DNA of 64,000 bases, taken from positions 1,364,001 through 1,428,000 of the forward strand of contig NBAZ01000005.1 of the NCBI GenBank assembly GCA_002794735.1. Reading direction: 5' to 3'. Below are positions 23,652 to 36,291 of this stretch, piece by piece (within the stretch, counting starts at the first letter, position 1; each line of letters opens with the position of its first letter). The translations under genes were made by a program, and so were the position numbers. The notes beneath the pieces were generated by a model. That model was not told the origin of the DNA, did no database searches, and was given only the letters and a program-made list of their open reading frames with translations. The stretch is from Pyrrhoderma lamaoense. Lineage: Eukaryota > Basidiomycota > Agaricomycetes > Hymenochaetales > Hymenochaetaceae.

Positions 23652-24317
23652 TTATGCAATAACCAACCACGCTCCGCCAACTACTCCAAGAATAAGTGCG
23701 ATACATGCATTCCAAAACGATACAGGTATTGGCTTCGCACCAGAGGCAACTTCTGCAGCAGCAACTGTATTTGTTCCAATCATACTAAGCCATTGACTGT
23801 AGTTCAAAACTGTTGCTGAGAATGTGAGGGAGGGTGATACGATTGAAGTGTCGAAAGTTGGAGTGAATGTGCCTTCGAGAACTTCTGTGTTCCCATCAGC
23901 ATCCGTTGTTGTGTACTCAAAAGTTGTGAGTCCAGTGTTAGTTGTGGTAGCGGGTTGCCCATTTATGGGGTTTTGTATAGTAGTTGTAGAACTTGTTGAT
24001 GTTGAAGTAGTTGATGTCGTTTCGTCTTCATCGGCTTGTATAGTTTCACTTAGATTAATTATGTTAGCTAACTAAAAGTTGAAGGGAGTAGCATTAAGAA
24101 TATGCCATACATGGTCTGAGTTGTTACCACCCCTTGTATTTGATTTGTTGAGACAACTTCGACGATTGTTAGACCGAGCCTGTGCGATCAGATGGCGTTA
24201 GGAGATTTGTGAGAACCAAATAAGAGAATGTACTGACGCATTGGTTACAGTCTGAGTTTGAGAGCGCACTAAAGCGGCAAAAAGGAAAGAGATGACAAGA
24301 GAAAGTAGGCAGTGCAT
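23652..24317 (-). CDS. Small secreted Ser/Thr-rich protein, probably membrane- or GPI-anchored
   Basis: Three-exon minus-strand gene of about 180 residues. The start at 24317 gives a signal peptide (MHCLLSLVISFLFAALVRS) followed by QTQTVTNALGLTIVEVVSTN. The middle is a run of Thr/Ser (TTSTTSTSTSSTTT). Then come FEYTTTDADGN and the compact motif LNYSQWLSMIGTN. It ends in a hydrophobic helix (FWNACIALILGVVGGAWLVIA) directly at the stop, as in GPI-attachment signals or tail anchors. Proteins with this plan, including the YSxWLSMxGTN block, are common in agaricomycetes and lack a known function. A cell-surface role is inferred. It is divergent from OLA1 (396 bases between starts). Confidence 0.75.
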
Positions 24318-24713
24318 GCCTGGCCTGTCGTTTGTCGTTTGAGATGCGTGTGCTGCGAGTCGTGGACGTCGGACGCACGGCAAGGAAACAAACAAACTTG
24401 CGCAGCTCTCGTGGCGGTGGAGTGCAATCAAAGTAAGGTTTAATTGACGTAGCTATCCAAATAAGGTAGTATAAGGTCATGTCGCTTACGAGAGGTTAAA
24501 AAGAGGGAAATGTCGATCCCATTTTTCTTATCCTGGACCATACCTTACATTTTTATTCAGATTCAGATGATTAGACATCGATTTCCTGTCGGGCATATAG
24601 TTCGCTGCACTCATCCATCAACGCCGAATATCTTAGAGCTTCGAAGTTTCCTTCTTATTTTTGGTTGCACTCGTCAATTTCATAGCACACCCAATACTTT
24701 AGCGAAGAAGAGA
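24318..24713. other. Divergent promoter region
   Basis: About 400 bases between the starts of the surface protein and OLA1. A frame open from 24510 into OLA1 exon 1 lacks any family similarity upstream of the ATG at 24714. Confidence 0.5.
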
Positions 24714-26559
24714 ATGCCGCCAAAGAAAGCTCCGGAAAAAGAGAAGAAAGCCCTTCTTGGTCGTCCAAGCAATAACCTGAAAATTGGTATCGTAGGTCTG
24801 TATTCCCTATAACAATGAAATTTTACCATATTCTCATCTAATCCCAGTATTGACAACTTAGGTCTCCCAAATGTTGGCAAATCTTCCTTCTTCAACGCCT
24901 TGTCAAATACCGGTATGTGGGCAAAGTGAAAATTTACTTGATGGGTATCTAAATCTTTATATAAAAACATAGATCTAGGGAAAGCTGCCAACTTCCCCTA
25001 TGCCACTATCAATCCTGAGGTAATAATTCTCTACCTTGTCTCTCGATCAATTCTAATGAACAGTCTAGGAAGCCCGTATACCTGTACCAGACCAGCGCTT
25101 TGAATGGCTCTGTGATCTGTATAAACCAGCGTCTAAAATACCTGCATTCTTAACATGTATCGACATTGCCGGTTTAACAGCTGGTGCTTCGACTGGTGCT
25201 GGTCTAGGAAACAATTTCTTGTCCCATGTCCGTGCTGTTGATGGTATCTTCCAAGTCGTGCGTGCTTTTGACGATGCCGAAGTTACACACGTCGAAGGAG
25301 ATGTTGATCCATGTCGTGACATGGATATTATCTCGACAGAACTTCGTTTGAAAGATATTGAATGGGTGGAAAAGGCTCTTGATGGTTTAAAGAAAACTGG
25401 ACGCTCTCTTGGTAACACAAGCTTAGCAGACAAAGCCAAGAAAGAGGAGATTGTATGACTAGTCTGCTTTGATTTCTTTCGCAGTTCCGAATTCTGATTA
25501 TCTATAGGCAATGACGGAAAAAGTCCTCAAGTGTCTGACAGAAGAAAACAAGGACGTTCGCAAGGGTGACTGGAACAGCAAAGAGGTAATTTTTTCTCCC
25601 TTCGTAACACTTTCCTCTCATATTTTTATGATGACAAAGAGCTTTAAGCTCGAATCTTAACCCAGCTCGTCGAGGAGGGAGTAACGCCCCAATATCCTTT
25701 GAGAAAAATTTCTTTTCTGATTTGTTAATTCTTTTATCGCTCTTTTATCTTCAACCAACCAATTAAAATACTTATTTCGCTCAAAATGCAGATTGATGTC
25801 ATTAATGGGCTTCACTTGCTCACCGCAAAGCCCATTACTTACCTTGTTAACTTAAGCGAAAAGGACTACATCCGAAAGAAGAACAAATGGTAAGATTCGA
25901 TGAATTCCTACTATATACAACTCTAACAGACACGACAGGTTGCCCAAGATTAAAGCTTGGATAGATGAGCATAACCCAGGAGATCCATTAATACCCTTCT
26001 CTGTCGCTCTTGAAGAACGGCTTGCACTTCTGTCTCCAGAAGAAAAGGAGGAGGAACAAAAGAAAATAGGTGCAAACAGTGCTCTGCCTAAGATCACTCA
26101 AGCTGGCTACTCGAGTCTTGATGTAAGTGAAGATGAACATCTCTCGGAAATATTGGTCTCCTTACTAACCCAATTATCAGCTCATCCGATACTTCACTTG
26201 TGGACCGGTTGAAGTTCGTGCATGGACCATCCGTAATGGCTTGAAAGCACAACAAGCGGCTGGTGTTATTCAGTGAGTTGTGGTTTCATTTTCACTTAAA
26301 TTATAGCACTCATTTTTTAAAGCTCGGACTTCGAGAACAAGTTTGTCTGTGGTGAACTGATGTTCTACGAAGATCTCAAGGAGTACGGTAGCGAAGCTGC
26401 GGTCAAAGCTGCCGGAAAGTTGAGACAAGTGGGCAAGGATTACGAAAGTAAGTATACCTCCTTTTACACTCTCGCTAGGCAAAAGTATGGGATACTAAAA
26501 TATGTCTCCGCCTTTTAGTGGTGGATGGGGAAATCGCTTACTGGAAAGTGGGACGATAG
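24714..26559 (+). CDS. OLA1: Obg-like ATPase 1 (YchF/OLA1)
   Basis: Conserved P-loop ATPase of the YchF subfamily that binds ribosomes and takes part in translation and stress control. Ten exons: 24714-24795, 24862-24912, 24973-25019, 25069-25452, 25508-25585, 25792-25889, 25939-26122, 26181-26272, 26323-26447 and 26519-26559, all in phase, about 394 residues. The P-loop is [24 protein letters not shown] and [10 protein letters not shown] form the switch regions, with no canonical NKxD GTP-specificity motif, matching the ATP preference of the family ([10 protein letters not shown] at this place). The C-terminal TGS-like domain has [14 protein letters not shown] and the ending [15 protein letters not shown]. 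The start has the typical MPPKK...[14 protein letters not shown] leader. Confidence 0.96.
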
Positions 26560-26873
26560 AGGTTCATATGGAGTATGTTGGACGTATTTTATTTGAAGTC
26601 GCGTTATTGAAAAGTGTAAAAAGAAGTACTGATACTCTGTATGTTGAGTAAATCACTCCTATGTATAAAAGGAACCCATCGGCAAACTTTTCCTTCCTAT
26701 CATAAGGGAATTTTGAAAAATAATTGAACTCTGTACATTTTGTTTTTGTAAATAGTAAATCGTGATTACATTACATGTCGTTATGGGTTCAGGAAAAGTA
26801 CATTCCTATAGATGGGGTATATATCAACTGAAATAGTCTTACTTTCTGATATTTAGCAATATATATATATACT
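26560..26873. other. Intergenic between convergent genes
   Basis: About 310 bases with a short (TA)n tract at 26859-26871 just beside the stop of the C2-domain gene. No gene seen. Confidence 0.5.
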
Positions 26874-28880
26874 CTAAGAGTGCCAACTACCAGGCATATT
26901 CTCACTTGCACTGCTGCCCCGATGAGCAGCTTTCTCCCTCTCTGCCTTGACTAAGTCCTCATTGAGTTCCCAAGCTAGTCTCCGAGCATACTCAGCATCC
27001 TTTTCTTCCTGTGATAACTCCTTTTCCATAGGCTTCTTCTCTGAACTAGTAGAAGCACGCGGATACTCGGGGGTTGGTTCGACTTCCAATTCCAGTTCAG
27101 CAGCAAGACGCCGTGCAAGCTCTTCATCTTCTTCCTGTTGCCTAGCACGCGAAAGAGCGAGACGTTCACGTTCAAGATATGAATCCGGAATTGGCGTCCG
27201 GGCACTGCGGGGTGGACTGGGCTATGAGATCTATAGCTTTGGCGAGGTGAGCCTTGATCTATACTCTGCGTTGCGGAAGGTGGTGAAGCGACAAGAGGCG
27301 AGGCCACTGATGTTGAAGGCAGTGAGGGATGAGAAATCGGAGGTTCTTGATATGGTGAAAGGGTTTGCGAAGAAGTGCGAGCCCTGTGAGCATGAGTATG
27401 TGCTTGAGACTCAGCACCGGGAGGAAGAGGTAGAGGTGTATTATATCGTGCTGATAGCCTTTCTTGTTCCCTAGCATCTACATGATTCTCTTGTAGTTGC
27501 ACCGAGTTTCTTCCATGACTAGGTGGAGGGGTTGAGTAATTTTGGAAAGGAGAAGGTTGGATATGATATGGAGCCGGATGGTTATGGTTAAGAGCAGGAA
27601 GAGGAGAAATATGTGGGGAGATATGTGGCTCCGGAAAGGCAAAAGGGATAGTAAGATCAGTGTCTATTGGCGAGGGAGCAGGCTTTGGTCCGGTATCATA
27701 GTGGACGGGACGATCAAGGGGTTGTGGATCATAGTTATCGTATCCCCCAGGTACAGGATATGACGGCTGATGAGTGATGTGAGGGATAACAAACGTTGGC
27801 TGAACTTGAGGATTGGGTGTTCCTGGGAGGGAAGGTTGCTTGTATACAGGAGAGTAATGATTATCGCCGACACTCTGTGGACGAGGCTCAACTACAGGTG
27901 CATGTGCCACAGAAGGAAGGGATGGCGTATGTTGGTGTCGATTTGGTCTTGATGGACCACCAGGACGCAAGCTCAATGGAACCGACACCTCAACTGGAGG
28001 ATCATTTTGTGGTGCTCCCGGAAGTGATGCCGGAACCCTCCCTTAGAAGCAAGTAGAGGTGTAGGAATTTCATCAGGAATAGGTGGCAGTGGTGAATCGT
28101 TCCGTAATTTTGGAGAAGGTGAATGAGATGAAGGTTTAATTGTGGTCAAATTTGTCCTGGTTGGCGAGCCATTTGCAAGCCGATTGTAATCTTTTGGGGA
28201 GTTTGAGGTGGTCGTGCAAGCCGCTCGTTAGGGGGAAGTTTCGATGGACGGCGTACAAGAGGACGAGGACCTGAAGGAAAGAAGGTCATTTCAAGATAGA
28301 CTTCACCCCTTTGAGTACCATTATCGTAAAGTTTTACCCAGTCTAGAGAAATAAGTTGTTGAGATAATTGTGGCGATGTGTGGTTTTACTGTTAGACGAC
28401 TTACCGTCGAACTCCGGAACAGGCTTTCTAAGAGTTTCTGTGATATCCACTTCTCCAGACCCAATCAAGTCGTCTCCCTTGGGTTCTTTGGCATAGCACA
28501 AGACTTTCAAAGTCCTGTTCAGCTTTGTCTCCGAAGCTAGAACTTTGATATGAAGATCTTTGTCCCTGATAGTTGTAATTTGTATCAGTATCTGATATCC
28601 ACAGCTAGTTCACAGAGATATATTGATCACACACCATACAGGATGCTGACCGCCTCTTTTATCTATATCTGTGCTAGCTTTTGATGATCCAAGTTCGATA
28701 GTAACGAAGGGGTCTTGCTTGGTGAATGTATGTTTATCTGGCAAGTTTTGCTGGACCACACATATTGAGTTCTACTATCTCAGTATATAGTAAAGTAGAC
28801 CTCAGACTCACTGCTTTTAAAACGACAACGACCAAGGTTCCGAGTTCTTTAGCCTTGACTCCTGAGCTCACAGAGGACAT
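26874..28880 (-). CDS. C2-domain protein, Inn1/Fic1-like, with UIM-like C-terminus
   Basis: Minus-strand gene, start ATG 28880, stop TAG 26874-26876. The N-terminus is a C2 domain: ELGTLVVVVLKA, then NLPDKHTFTKQDPFVTIEL, DIDKRGGQHPVW, LASETKLNRTLKV, DDLIGSGEVDITETL and GEVYLEMTFFPSG, split by three introns. This is the arrangement of ingression proteins Inn1/Fic1, which link membrane and contractile ring at cytokinesis. A long Pro/Ser/His-rich linker follows (PPxP-type sites for SH3 partners). The end carries two UIM-like helices (DEELARRLAAEL, DAEYARRLAWEL). Three one-base losses interrupt the linker frame: 28196-28199, 28040-28042 and 27219-27221, each in a G/C run. Adding a base at each gives one continuous protein of about 560 residues. 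Function is inferred from the C2 layout. Confidence 0.8.
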
Positions 28881-30980
28881 TGTTGTAAGTGGCAAAGGAT
28901 GTTGTCTCCATTTCACTGGAAAGAAGCTGGGGTCTAATATATATATAATGATGCCCAGTCGATCAAAATACTATTTCAAATAGATCAGCCCGCGCCATTG
29001 ACCACAACCTCCCATCAATCTTAGGCTCTCATCGTTAATGTCCATATATGCGCTGTACACCGGAGAACACAGCCATGATACACTGGTATTCTAGACGAGT
29101 ACTAAAGTGTCAGTCCTTTACAAATCGCTTGTTCTCCGAACTCGAAGGCTGTATGTCGTACTTATTACTTACATAATAAACTATATACTGAGAAATCTCC
29201 TTGCATAGCCATTGATATTCTGAGTAATTCAGTCTGTTACCCCAAATCATCGACCAAGCAACGATAAATTTTATATTGTACATTTCAGATATCTAAGTAG
29301 TCTATTGAAGATGATAGATACGAATCATCAGATAGTTCTTGATGACATCATCAATAAAGTAAGTATGCTTAGTTCTGCCATGAATATAATTATAATCATG
29401 GTACACATCCCTACAACAGTATTCGACTTTCGTGAAATTACTGGAAAGTCGAGTTCTCACAAAGGAGGAGATATATCTAATATAAGCAGTGGTATGTATA
29501 ACGCATCGACTTGGTTTTGTGCTAATACGAGAGTATACGCTTCTCGGAAAAAGAAACCAAATATAGACGAAACTAGCTGATAGGCGGGCCAACATGTTAA
29601 CACAGATTGTGAAATCATTATGCAGCGCGCTGATGCTATTAGACAGTCGTCTTGACACCCTGAGCTTACCGACGGACGTATGACGGACGTATGACAGAGA
29701 CCTGATAATCGACTTCTTCACTTCATATCAAATAATGGATTGGTTTGTGGCTTGTGTTTTACCACCATAGTCTGTTTTTAATTTCACGGCTAAATTAGTC
29801 GTCAAAGTAATAAGTAGGACTTCCTGAGTGATTAATGGAGGACTGAGATTATACTATTCAGATAGGGCTCTAGATATATCAGACTGGAGTGATCGCCCGA
29901 GGAGGTCCCTCGTCTGAAGAGCTTGAAAGAATGCGAATACATCACATGCACCTTGATCATAAATCGAACAATACCAAGGGCGATGTCCAATAGTATCTAC
30001 AAACCAAACCTTGGAACTTGAAGGGAAGAATATTAGTAGGTCCGAGCCGACTATGGGACGAATGCACGAACATTCTTGGCTAAGATGCTAATGGTTTATT
30101 CATATGGGCCACAACTGCTGTGAGGTTCATCGAAAACAATTATTGGGACATGGGAGGCGAACTCAAGCGTTTTTCTCAAACGAAATCATCATCATTTGAG
30201 AAGCTATGGACCCCATAAAAAGATGAGATATGAAATACTTTGGGTATGAGTATTTGATAGACGATCCATATATTATTCTTCAATTATTATTCCAGAGGTG
30301 TGTATCGACTCACTGAAGGTATTTGTGCTAAAGATGACTCTACAACGTAGTGTTTTATGAAACTACTTGCCTCAAATCGAACAAAAAATTGTGGCATATA
30401 GTGGAGTATTCTCTATCCCAATTGTACCCTTTCGAGTTTTTTGATATAACGGGATTAGACTGATGTTGATACTATTACAAACTCAGTTGAAGAGATATTG
30501 TTGGAAAATTAGATAGCAAAGGAGGTATGGAAACATACAGGGCACCATTTCTTTATTGAGGATGTCTATCGTTAATAAATATCTATAATACTTCTCCAAA
30601 AATCAGAATTTGATGGCATTCACCTCATATAATACGCCCAATTTCTATACACAGAAAAAGCATTAGCTAGCCTTTCAGATGTAAGTTACGATCCACAACC
30701 CTGGTTAGTTTTCGAAGAGTCGAAACGATACTTGAAGGCAGCAGTAAAGTGTCGGCAACTTACGGGCTTCGCTAGTGTGTTTTTGAGGCTCGACAAGTTG
30801 CAAGGTATAGTATGATAAACATTCACTCATACAAAAGCGGCGGTCTCTGTTTCGTAGAGTTCAAATATGTTACGTACAGAGGCGTGAATGCACAGAGTTG
30901 TGTACGTATGAACGTCTTAGATCTCTGATTATACTGTTCTGGTCTACTTAGTTGAATAGATGAATTGCTTATCCTGGATC
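28881..30980. other. Gene-poor AT-rich gap
   Basis: About 2.1 kb with no protein I can support. A 420-base open frame on the minus strand (29302-29721) has no recognisable motif and overlaps an open frame on the other strand. No terminal repeats or transposase motifs are visible. Confidence 0.45.
29671..29695. repeat. Two-copy 11-bp tandem repeat
   Basis: GACGGACGTAT occurs twice in a row and is followed by GAC. Isolated and without evident role. Confidence 0.6.
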
Positions 30981-33225
30981 TTAGAAGAATACCAGAACCC
31001 CTTCGCTGCCTCCTACCGTCACTATTCCTCGTTCCAACCTCTCAATTGTCTCCGTGCCATTAGCCACTCCACTTGCATAGGACTGACCAGCCCAAAGAGC
31101 CGCGCCTGTTCTTTGGAGTCGAGACCAGGGCTTGTCATCCGCTTCACCGTCCTCCCCCTCTTCGAACATATGGCGATAAGTCAACTGAGATCGATATGGC
31201 GTCTGCTTCAGCTTCAGGAGTTGTCTCATTTCGTATTGCCATGTTGAGTAGGACCATCCGTGCGATTCCATCAGTACGAGAGACAGGGTCCCATATCACA
31301 TATACAGCAAGTTGAGGATGTGAAGGGATATCAATTAGGGATAGCTGAGTTCGGTTAGACGATCCTATTGCTTCTGTTATCAATAGATAACTAACAAAGG
31401 AGGGGGAGGCACGAGCTTCGCCATACCGATCAGAATCAACTGGATACCAAAGGTCGTACTAGAACAGAATTAAAATGAGATTGAATTGAAAGATTATGAA
31501 TGCACACCCATGAGAATCCAGGCCTATGGCTCTTGTGTGAGATACAGTTGATAAAGAAGACAAGGAGAAAAAGAACTTACGCGTTAGCTTGTTGGCTACT
31601 TTGAAAAACCAGAGTCGCGCCTTGATGCAGATACATTCGCGAGATATTCAAAAATGCACCATAAAGGACGGCTTATTTAAAAATAAGCTTCTAACCCATC
31701 TTATAAATTGAAAGAAGATGTCCTACTATCTGCTATCCAAAGAGCTTGTCCAAAAGTATCCGTAACGTTCTGCTTCCCCGAGCATGAGACCGAACTATAC
31801 TCCCCTTGATTCATACAAATTAATTATTGCATAAACCCACTGATTTCATGTAGAAAAAGAAGTATCATACCTACAACAAATTCCTTTCCTAGATCTCTAG
31901 CCGCTGCAATTTGAGGTTTCCAAAGATCAAGGTACGTCTATTTTTTTGCCAGCAAAGTACGTGAGAAGTACTACTATACAAAACTTTAATCTCACGGTGA
32001 TATTCTGGTGATTGACTAAGTTTGGCAGAGTTGCAATTGCATTACGTTCTGGGTCACAAGTCGAATACTGATATCTAGGTAGAAGGATGGGTAAAACTCG
32101 ATGACGGAGTTGACATACAAAAAATTACAAAAATATTTCTTGTTTTTACTTACGTGTGCTGATCGAAAAGTTTTATTACCCCAGTCGAGTCGATTCCCTC
32201 ATTAATGACCTTTACCGTGGTTATCAAAGCAGAGGAAGTCGGATCATCCGCAAATGTCCCAGCCTGAAAAATCCGAGAGGGAAGAGAAAGATTTTCCGTT
32301 AATATAGATGTCCAATTCTGGAATCAATTGATTAGATTTCGACCGTCGCAAGCGTAAATTAGACATTTACGAGAAATTGTTCCGTGTAGTCTTCAGAAGT
32401 CCAGTTTGATGGTCTTGACCCGCCCGGGTAATGGTCAGGCTCGTTTCCAACTTTGAGAATAAGAGAGAGAAAAATATCGTTCTTGGTTTAATTTTTTGAA
32501 ATGGAAGTCAAGAAGATTATACTTACGTTGAAAAGAATAAATTCGATTCCAACCTAGATACTCGATAGCAGCAGCAATTTGTCCTTGGGCAATCTCAACA
32601 GAGTTATTTCCTAAATTTATATCAACCACGAAACGCGAAGAGTCCGGGAACAATGAAAGTAGATCATAGAAACCGGGCCCACTTTGGAATTATAGTGCTT
32701 CTTAGAGACATCATAAGAATTTTGTTGAGGCAAATGTTTGCGTACTATGTTGTCCTATAGATACCACCAGTCTAATTTATTATGAGTTGTTTAGCAACAC
32801 GTTGTTGAGTTATGCCATGAGGTACCTACGGGACTTTCGTCTCGCTCCAAAGCAGGCGCATTAGCATCAAAAATGGAACTATCACTGTATCGAAGGAGAT
32901 TGAATAACGTCCTAATTACTTGTGTTGGAAGTTTGATTACACACACAGTTATACCACCAGGCCGAATATCGGGCCCTACGCCTGTCCTCTCAACAAGTCT
33001 TTGTAGAAGCTCCTGTGTGAGTCCGTTTGGATTTGTCTTGTTTCCCGAAAAAAATGGAAGATAAGCGAGTTCAATTGAGAACGAAGCAAGTCGTGGGTCT
33101 ATAACTTGAGATGCATTTTTGGGAAAAACGGATAGTGACGGAGTGCTAATTAAAGAGTTTGTGCCTGCAGTACTTTGAAATACAATTGACGCTAGAAGCA
33201 AGGCTCGAAACACGTTCAGAATCAT
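30981..33225 (-). CDS. Glycoside hydrolase family 79 (glucuronidase-like), 3' end frame-broken as written
   Basis: Secreted GH79-type enzyme. I prefer ATG 33225 because it begins the signal peptide (MILNVFRALLLASIVFQSTAG). Family blocks in order: FSIELAYLPFFSGN, the RPGGITVDSSIFD segment, RFVVDINLGNNS, the acid/base region GNEPDHYPG, FDQHTYQY, the nucleophile region VVGEYSSVSC, DTFGQALW and LNISRMYLHQGATL. The beta domain follows (VSYLLITEAIG, YVIWD) and the end is GSEGVLVFF. About ten introns are used; the exon structure around 32690-32830 is unresolved. Near the end two single-base losses (31154-31158 and about 31105) are needed to link SVDLSPYVRRGG to VKRMTSPGLDSKE and then to ALWAGQSYASG. 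Substrate may be glucuronic-acid-bearing plant or fungal glycans, by family. Confidence 0.8.
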
Positions 33226-33810
33226 TGTGGCACTTGTTTTCAATACGAAAATCGTGCTTTTCTGTATATGCACGACGCAATACCGTCAAAAGCATCGCTT
33301 GATATAACATTTTAATTTGATCACGAGGATCTATATGACGGGTACATAGAGAAATCAGCGGTCCGCGAGGTGTTGTTTTTCTTTTATTATTTATCAGGTG
33401 ATGAACGCATTTCGTGAGTCGCGGTAAAGTTCAGTTCTCTTATTTCTTCTGATGTCAATAATCCGTATATATTGGTCATCTTACTATATTCGGAAACTCT
33501 GACAAGCAAGAACAAACATGAGAACGAAAACAGCTGTATTGACTAAGTAAGTGAATAATGCAATTAAATAGTGAGATATATGGGCATACTGGATGAGAAA
33601 TAGTTTATAGTAGAGTAAAAATAAGAGGATTCTATGTACTTATACAGTAACGATAAAAAAGAAATGATACAAGGGCGGTACTAGAAGAAATAAAATCTTG
33701 AGTTACATCTAATGTTCTAACCACATGAAACTACTAGTGAGTGGTGATAAGAGATAGTAGTCTGATATAAAAGTATAAAGATCTGTTGACTTAGCTCAAG
33801 GCTCAGTCGA
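33226..33810. other. Intergenic
   Basis: About 585 AT-rich bases between the start of the GH79 gene and the stop of the MFS gene. It serves as the GH79 promoter. No gene seen. Confidence 0.5.
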
Positions 33811-36291
33811 TTATTTATCATCTCCGGTAAGAGCTTGACCGGGTCTTGGCCCTGATCCCGAGGTACCCACATTACATGCACCACTTATCTCTGTTCTGGA
33901 CGAGATGTTGAGATTCTTGCTGACCCTTGAGCGCCCCCTCTCAATATCAGAGTTCACCGAGATGCGACTCTTCGCTTTCTTTGCTGCCTTCTTTTCCGCG
34001 CGGTGAGGGTTTACAGCAGACAGGAACGATAAAGCTACAAAAATTATAGTTGCTGCAAGCGTAAAAATACTCTTGGGGAAGTGTGCAACAGTTGTACTGA
34101 AAAGGATTCCAAATATCATCGGCTAGGTGATTAATAATTGTAATTTAGTCATATTATGAAACTTTTTTTTTCATGGTAAACAATATACAACTCACGCCTA
34201 AAATCATCTGCCCTGAAGCTTGAAGAACCGCGAGTGCACCGAACAAGCTTCCAGTAGAAGCAGGGCCGCTAGGAACAGGCTTTCCCAAAGTTTCATCTTC
34301 GGAAGCATTCATTTGTAACATACACAAGGCAAGGGACTGAATACTCGGTAAGGCACTAGAGCCGAAACTATTGAGAACAGTGAAACCAACAAAGGCAACT
34401 TGTGCGGCAGTTGTTCTTGCAGTGCTTGAGAATGATACAAGAGTATGCGAAAGCAAATCGATTGCCAGTGAGAAACGAGTGATCAGGAGATCAAATTGCA
34501 TTTCGGCAACAAGTTGAGCTTTTGTCTGCTTTGGTTTCTGTCCAGAAGCGATGGTCTGCATTTGTGCAGGTGTCAACTTTGGCTTGGGCTTGCAAACAGA
34601 GATAATGACTATGTAGAATGTGAGAAAGAATAAAGTAAGAAACAAAGAGTATATGACTAACAAGGCATAAGGAACAAGAGATGGAATGCTCTGACTCCAC
34701 CAACAAATGTTATGTAGTAACTTAACTGAAATACAAAGATTAGATCTAGTCACTGCAAAACGGGGTTACATGCAATAAAATTTACCTGTTCAGCTTCCCA
34801 TCCATAGACGTGGCCTGCATAAAGATATTTCACTTGGAAAATACCCTGAAACAATAATCAATTCAATTGAAAATGAAAATGAAAATTAAAGATGAAGTCA
34901 TACTCACGGATGAAAGTAGATACCCAAAAAGTGCCAGGGCCAAAAGTGTCATACTCCAATCTCTTCCATTTGAACGCTTCTTTGGGACAAATATTGTCAA
35001 GTGCACGAATATATTCCTTAAGAAGCCCAAAGCTCCGCTTTCTGTTTTACCTGCTTCCTCACCTACTGACGATGAGGTTACTACCGCCGAAGACTCAGAC
35101 ACCGCAGTGTTCTTCTTATTCAGGCTTTCCGGGAAAACAAGCACCGATAGGATAAAGTTAATGAAAGAAATTATAACGGCCAGGCAGAAAACCGGTGTCA
35201 CTGTACGACCCAGTACCGACGACTCAAGGTGAAGAAGCGGAAGAAGAAATGAGGGCGGGTGAGTGATAACATAAGCACCCAGCATCGGTCCGAGAGCAAA
35301 ACCAACGTAAAAAACACCCATAAAACGGGAAAAAATGTGGGCACGCGATCCATCGGACGTGCAGTCTGAAATGTACGCGGAAGTGCCACTCTGAAGACTA
35401 GACCAACCGCCTAGAAGTCCCTCCACGAAGGGAGCAAGTGCAAGAAGCTTATGTCCGTGCGCGGCTAAAGGGGATCGTGGGATAGAGACTAGAATGAAGA
35501 TAAGATCTGTGAAGAGGAGACCGAGAGTAGTTGCTGCAAGTACACGCGTGCGGCCGTGTCTTTCACCAAAGTGACCCCACCAGCCGGTTGTAAGGGCTGA
35601 AAGAGTACCCATTATTGTCGTCATGAACATCTGGATGCGAGCTGCACCAGACTGTACAACAGGATCATCGAGACAGCGTTTCGTAGGGATACGCATAGGA
35701 TCATTATCCTCACTGTCGTCTTCATCGGAATCTATTAGAGGATGTAGTATATTCTCTGCTTCTGATAGATGAAAGGGACGCGATGCTGCAACTAAATCAT
35801 GCCGAGTGTGATTGTAGTCACTGTGCCCATAGATTGAATTACATGAAAGTTGTGTGAAAACCTCAACACGAGGAGCAATAGTCATTCCTCTCTGTAATAT
35901 GATATATTGAGCTTTGATACATCAATAAGACATTAAAACGACACGCACCGAGATAGAAGCCAGTAACGCAAAAGGTACAATCCTTCAAATAAATGAGTGA
36001 GTTTATCCTTCATACCTCCACCGAAACTTACCACATAGGTCTCGGACGGTAAAACGGCTTCTTGTGGGTCTTCTTGTTGCCTTGAGTGCCTAAAAGTGGG
36101 CTGTCCTCGGATATAGCTGCTGCTGCTGCTTGTATAACTTCCCCAGAAAGTGTAAATGGGGTTGAACTCACGCGGGAGCGTGAAGGTGAAGTGGGAAGAC
36201 TAGGTGCAAGTATGGGGTCATTTGGAATATTCAGTGTTGTTTCCTCTTCCGTGCCTTCAGCGGTTAGAGTGTTTAGAAATTTGGTGGGCAT
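33811..36291 (-). CDS. Major facilitator superfamily transporter
   Basis: Plasma- or internal-membrane MFS transporter of the DHA1/tetracycline-resistance-like type. I take the first ATG (36291, MPTKFLNTL) as start. The Ser/Pro-rich cytosolic N-terminus is about 80 residues (SEDSPLLGTQGNKKTHK), followed by the first helix after an intron. MFS motif A is seen as GHFGERHGRTRV between helices 2 and 3. Further helices: TTLGLLFTDLIFILVSI, GFALGPMLGAYVI and FCLAVIISFINFILSVLVFPESL. A long cytosolic loop (KKNTAVSES...KKRSNGRD) precedes the second half, and the tail is basic (HRAEKKAAKKAKSR). Related fungal proteins export drugs or metabolites; the substrate here is unknown. The reading frame is intact through all introns. 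Confidence 0.88.

Noticed and set aside
24510..24713. Upstream extension of the OLA1 frame (possible mitochondrial leader)
   Set aside because: The frame is open, but the residues show no similarity to the family, and the ATG at 24714 gives the standard MPPKK start.
26947..27474. Long open frame on the plus strand (175 codons)
   Set aside because: It is antisense to the Pro/Ser/UIM-like part of the C2-domain gene and has no motif of its own.
29302..29721. Open frame of 139 codons on the minus strand
   Set aside because: No recognisable domain, Ser/Arg/Tyr-rich random-looking composition, and another open frame overlaps it on the opposite strand.
28881..30980. Transposon relic in the gene-poor gap
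   Set aside because: I saw no terminal repeats, target-site duplications or transposase/reverse-transcriptase motifs.
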